Source: CAYUPI01 sp964446585 (GTDB lineage Bacteria; Verrucomicrobiota; Verrucomicrobiia; Limisphaerales; UBA8199). Taken from it: DNA of 64,000 nt. Location: NCBI GenBank assembly GCA_964446585.1, contig CAYUPI010000002.1, forward strand, positions 124,001 to 188,000, written 5' to 3'. This document shows positions 63,350 to 64,000 of this stretch, in pieces. Position numbers and translations under genes: made by a program. The stretch's first letter is position 1; each line of letters opens with the position of its first letter. A model generated the notes under the pieces. It saw only the letters and a list, made by a program, of their open reading frames with translations, had not been told where the DNA came from and searched no databases.

Positions 63350-64000
63350 AGATTCTGTTTGCGGTTGGCGATGCAGGCCCGGGCGAATGCGCGGAAGATC
63401 GCCAAATGTTCCGGATGCCGCCCCACCAGGCGCTCCGGATGAAACTGCACAGTCAGCAGAAACGGCAGCAACCGGGCCGCGCCCGGCTTTAGCTCAGTGC
63501 TCTCGATTATCCCGTCCACGCTTGCCGCCGCCACCTGCAACGGAGGCGCGACCCGTGCCAGAGCCTGGTGATGCGTACTGTTCACGCCGAGCGTCTGTCT
63601 GCCCGTTATCTTGGACAGTCCAGAACCCGCTGTCAACCGGGCATCATGCACGACCTGGTCTCGCTTGTCCATACGCCGATGGTTCAGCGCTCCGCGGACC
63701 TGAGAGCGGATATCGGCCACCAGCGTGCCCCCGAGCGCAACATTGAGCAACTGATGCCCGCGGCAGATGGCCAGCAGCGGCTTGCCATGGCGGAAGACCT
63801 CATCGATGAGAAACAGCTCGCTCAGGTCCCGCTCCCCGCCGTCCGGCGTCACTTCCACCGTGCGGCGCACGCGCGCGGGCAGGCCGTTGGCGTACAAACC
63901 TGGCGCAACATCATCGCCCCCGGTGAGCAACACCCCGTCGCAGCGCCGGACGGATTCGGCTATCAGGTCCCGTGACCTGCTGGCCGCCAGCGCAACCGGA
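63346..64000 (-). CDS. Gamma-glutamyl-gamma-aminobutyrate hydrolase-like (class-I GATase, C26), partial
   Basis: The gene runs past the window end. The frame is open to 63999 and reads PVALAASRSRDLIAESVRRC before CDGVLLTGGDDVAPGLY. The nucleophile Cys is in PLLAICRGHQLLNVALGGTL, with His and Glu of the triad in LTVQFHPERLVG. GVNSTHHQALARV is also family-typical. Relatives (PuuD) hydrolyse gamma-glutamyl-GABA in putrescine breakdown; other gamma-glutamyl substrates are possible. Its stop overlaps the start of the sigma-54 regulator, so the two are co-translated. Confidence 0.88.

Overview
This window is GC-rich chromosomal DNA from a bacterium of the PVC superphylum. It is most likely a Verrucomicrobiota of the Limisphaerales/Pedosphaera type (subdivision 3). 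That is an inference from gene content: a very large ThuA/membrane-bound-dehydrogenase/HEAT/cytochrome c protein, an autotransporter-associated beta-strand repeat protein, secreted Ig-like and InlB-B-repeat proteins sharing an unnamed C-terminal domain, and several families of palindromic intergenic repeats. Start codons are often GTG or TTG, Shine-Dalgarno sites are weak, and TGA is an ordinary stop.

Layout. 1-1454: C-terminal part of a subtilisin-like secreted protease. 1535-5065: a GH57 alpha-glucan enzyme and adenine deaminase, divergent around a near-perfect palindrome. 5120-10987: two small membrane proteins (one behind a sigma-54-like promoter), a DUF554 protein, a Gfo/Idh/MocA oxidoreductase, an APC amino-acid permease and a tRNA-dihydrouridine synthase. 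11178-14279: isoleucyl-tRNA synthetase, interrupted in frame by a palindromic repeat, and tRNA-Val(CAC). 14311-28000: a secreted Ig-like protein, a Tat-exported N,N-dimethylformamidase-like protein, a response regulator / globin / sensor kinase locus, the beta-strand repeat protein and a secreted GH2 glycosidase.

28376-41012 is the accessory part. A phosphoenolpyruvate-hydrolase-family TIM-barrel gene is followed by about 3 kb of small membrane-protein genes and a transposase remnant, and then by a second, truncated copy of its own 3' end. After this come DUF1801 and cupin genes, the 1,741-residue double-ThuA protein, a VapBC toxin-antitoxin pair and a UPF0261 (Tm-1 N-terminal-like) gene. UPF0261 and the PEP-hydrolase TIM barrel are the two halves of the plant/fungal Tm-1 protein, so both halves lie here, separated by the island.

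41065-46879: a four-gene overlapping operon (TetR regulator, RND adaptor, RND pump, alpha/beta hydrolase). 47223-53469: tryptophanyl-tRNA synthetase, a VOC-family gene interrupted by one in-frame TGA, and an unusually long pyruvate:ferredoxin oxidoreductase. 53783-64000: an unassigned gene, a YlbF-family protein with a Cys/His tail, a DnaJ-like chaperone with a reduced zinc domain, 4-alpha-glucanotransferase, a 42-residue ORF with a terminator, an MFS transporter, a dual-specificity-type phosphatase, an NAD(P)-binding epimerase-like protein, a sigma-54 response regulator and a class-I glutamine-amidotransferase-like hydrolase that runs off the end.

At least four palindromic repeat families can be recognised: (i) GTAGGAG-CGAGGTAACGAG-CTC, at 11015, 12481 (inside ileS) and 56470; (ii) GGAGTGCGCCCGTCCCCGGG, at 48220, 54532 and 58409; (iii) CCCTCACCCCAGCCCTCTCC, at 33626; (iv) runs of CCAAATCCCAAA or CCGAAATCCGAAA type, at 46960, 33490 and 18700. 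They are the most distinctive genome-scale feature of the window.
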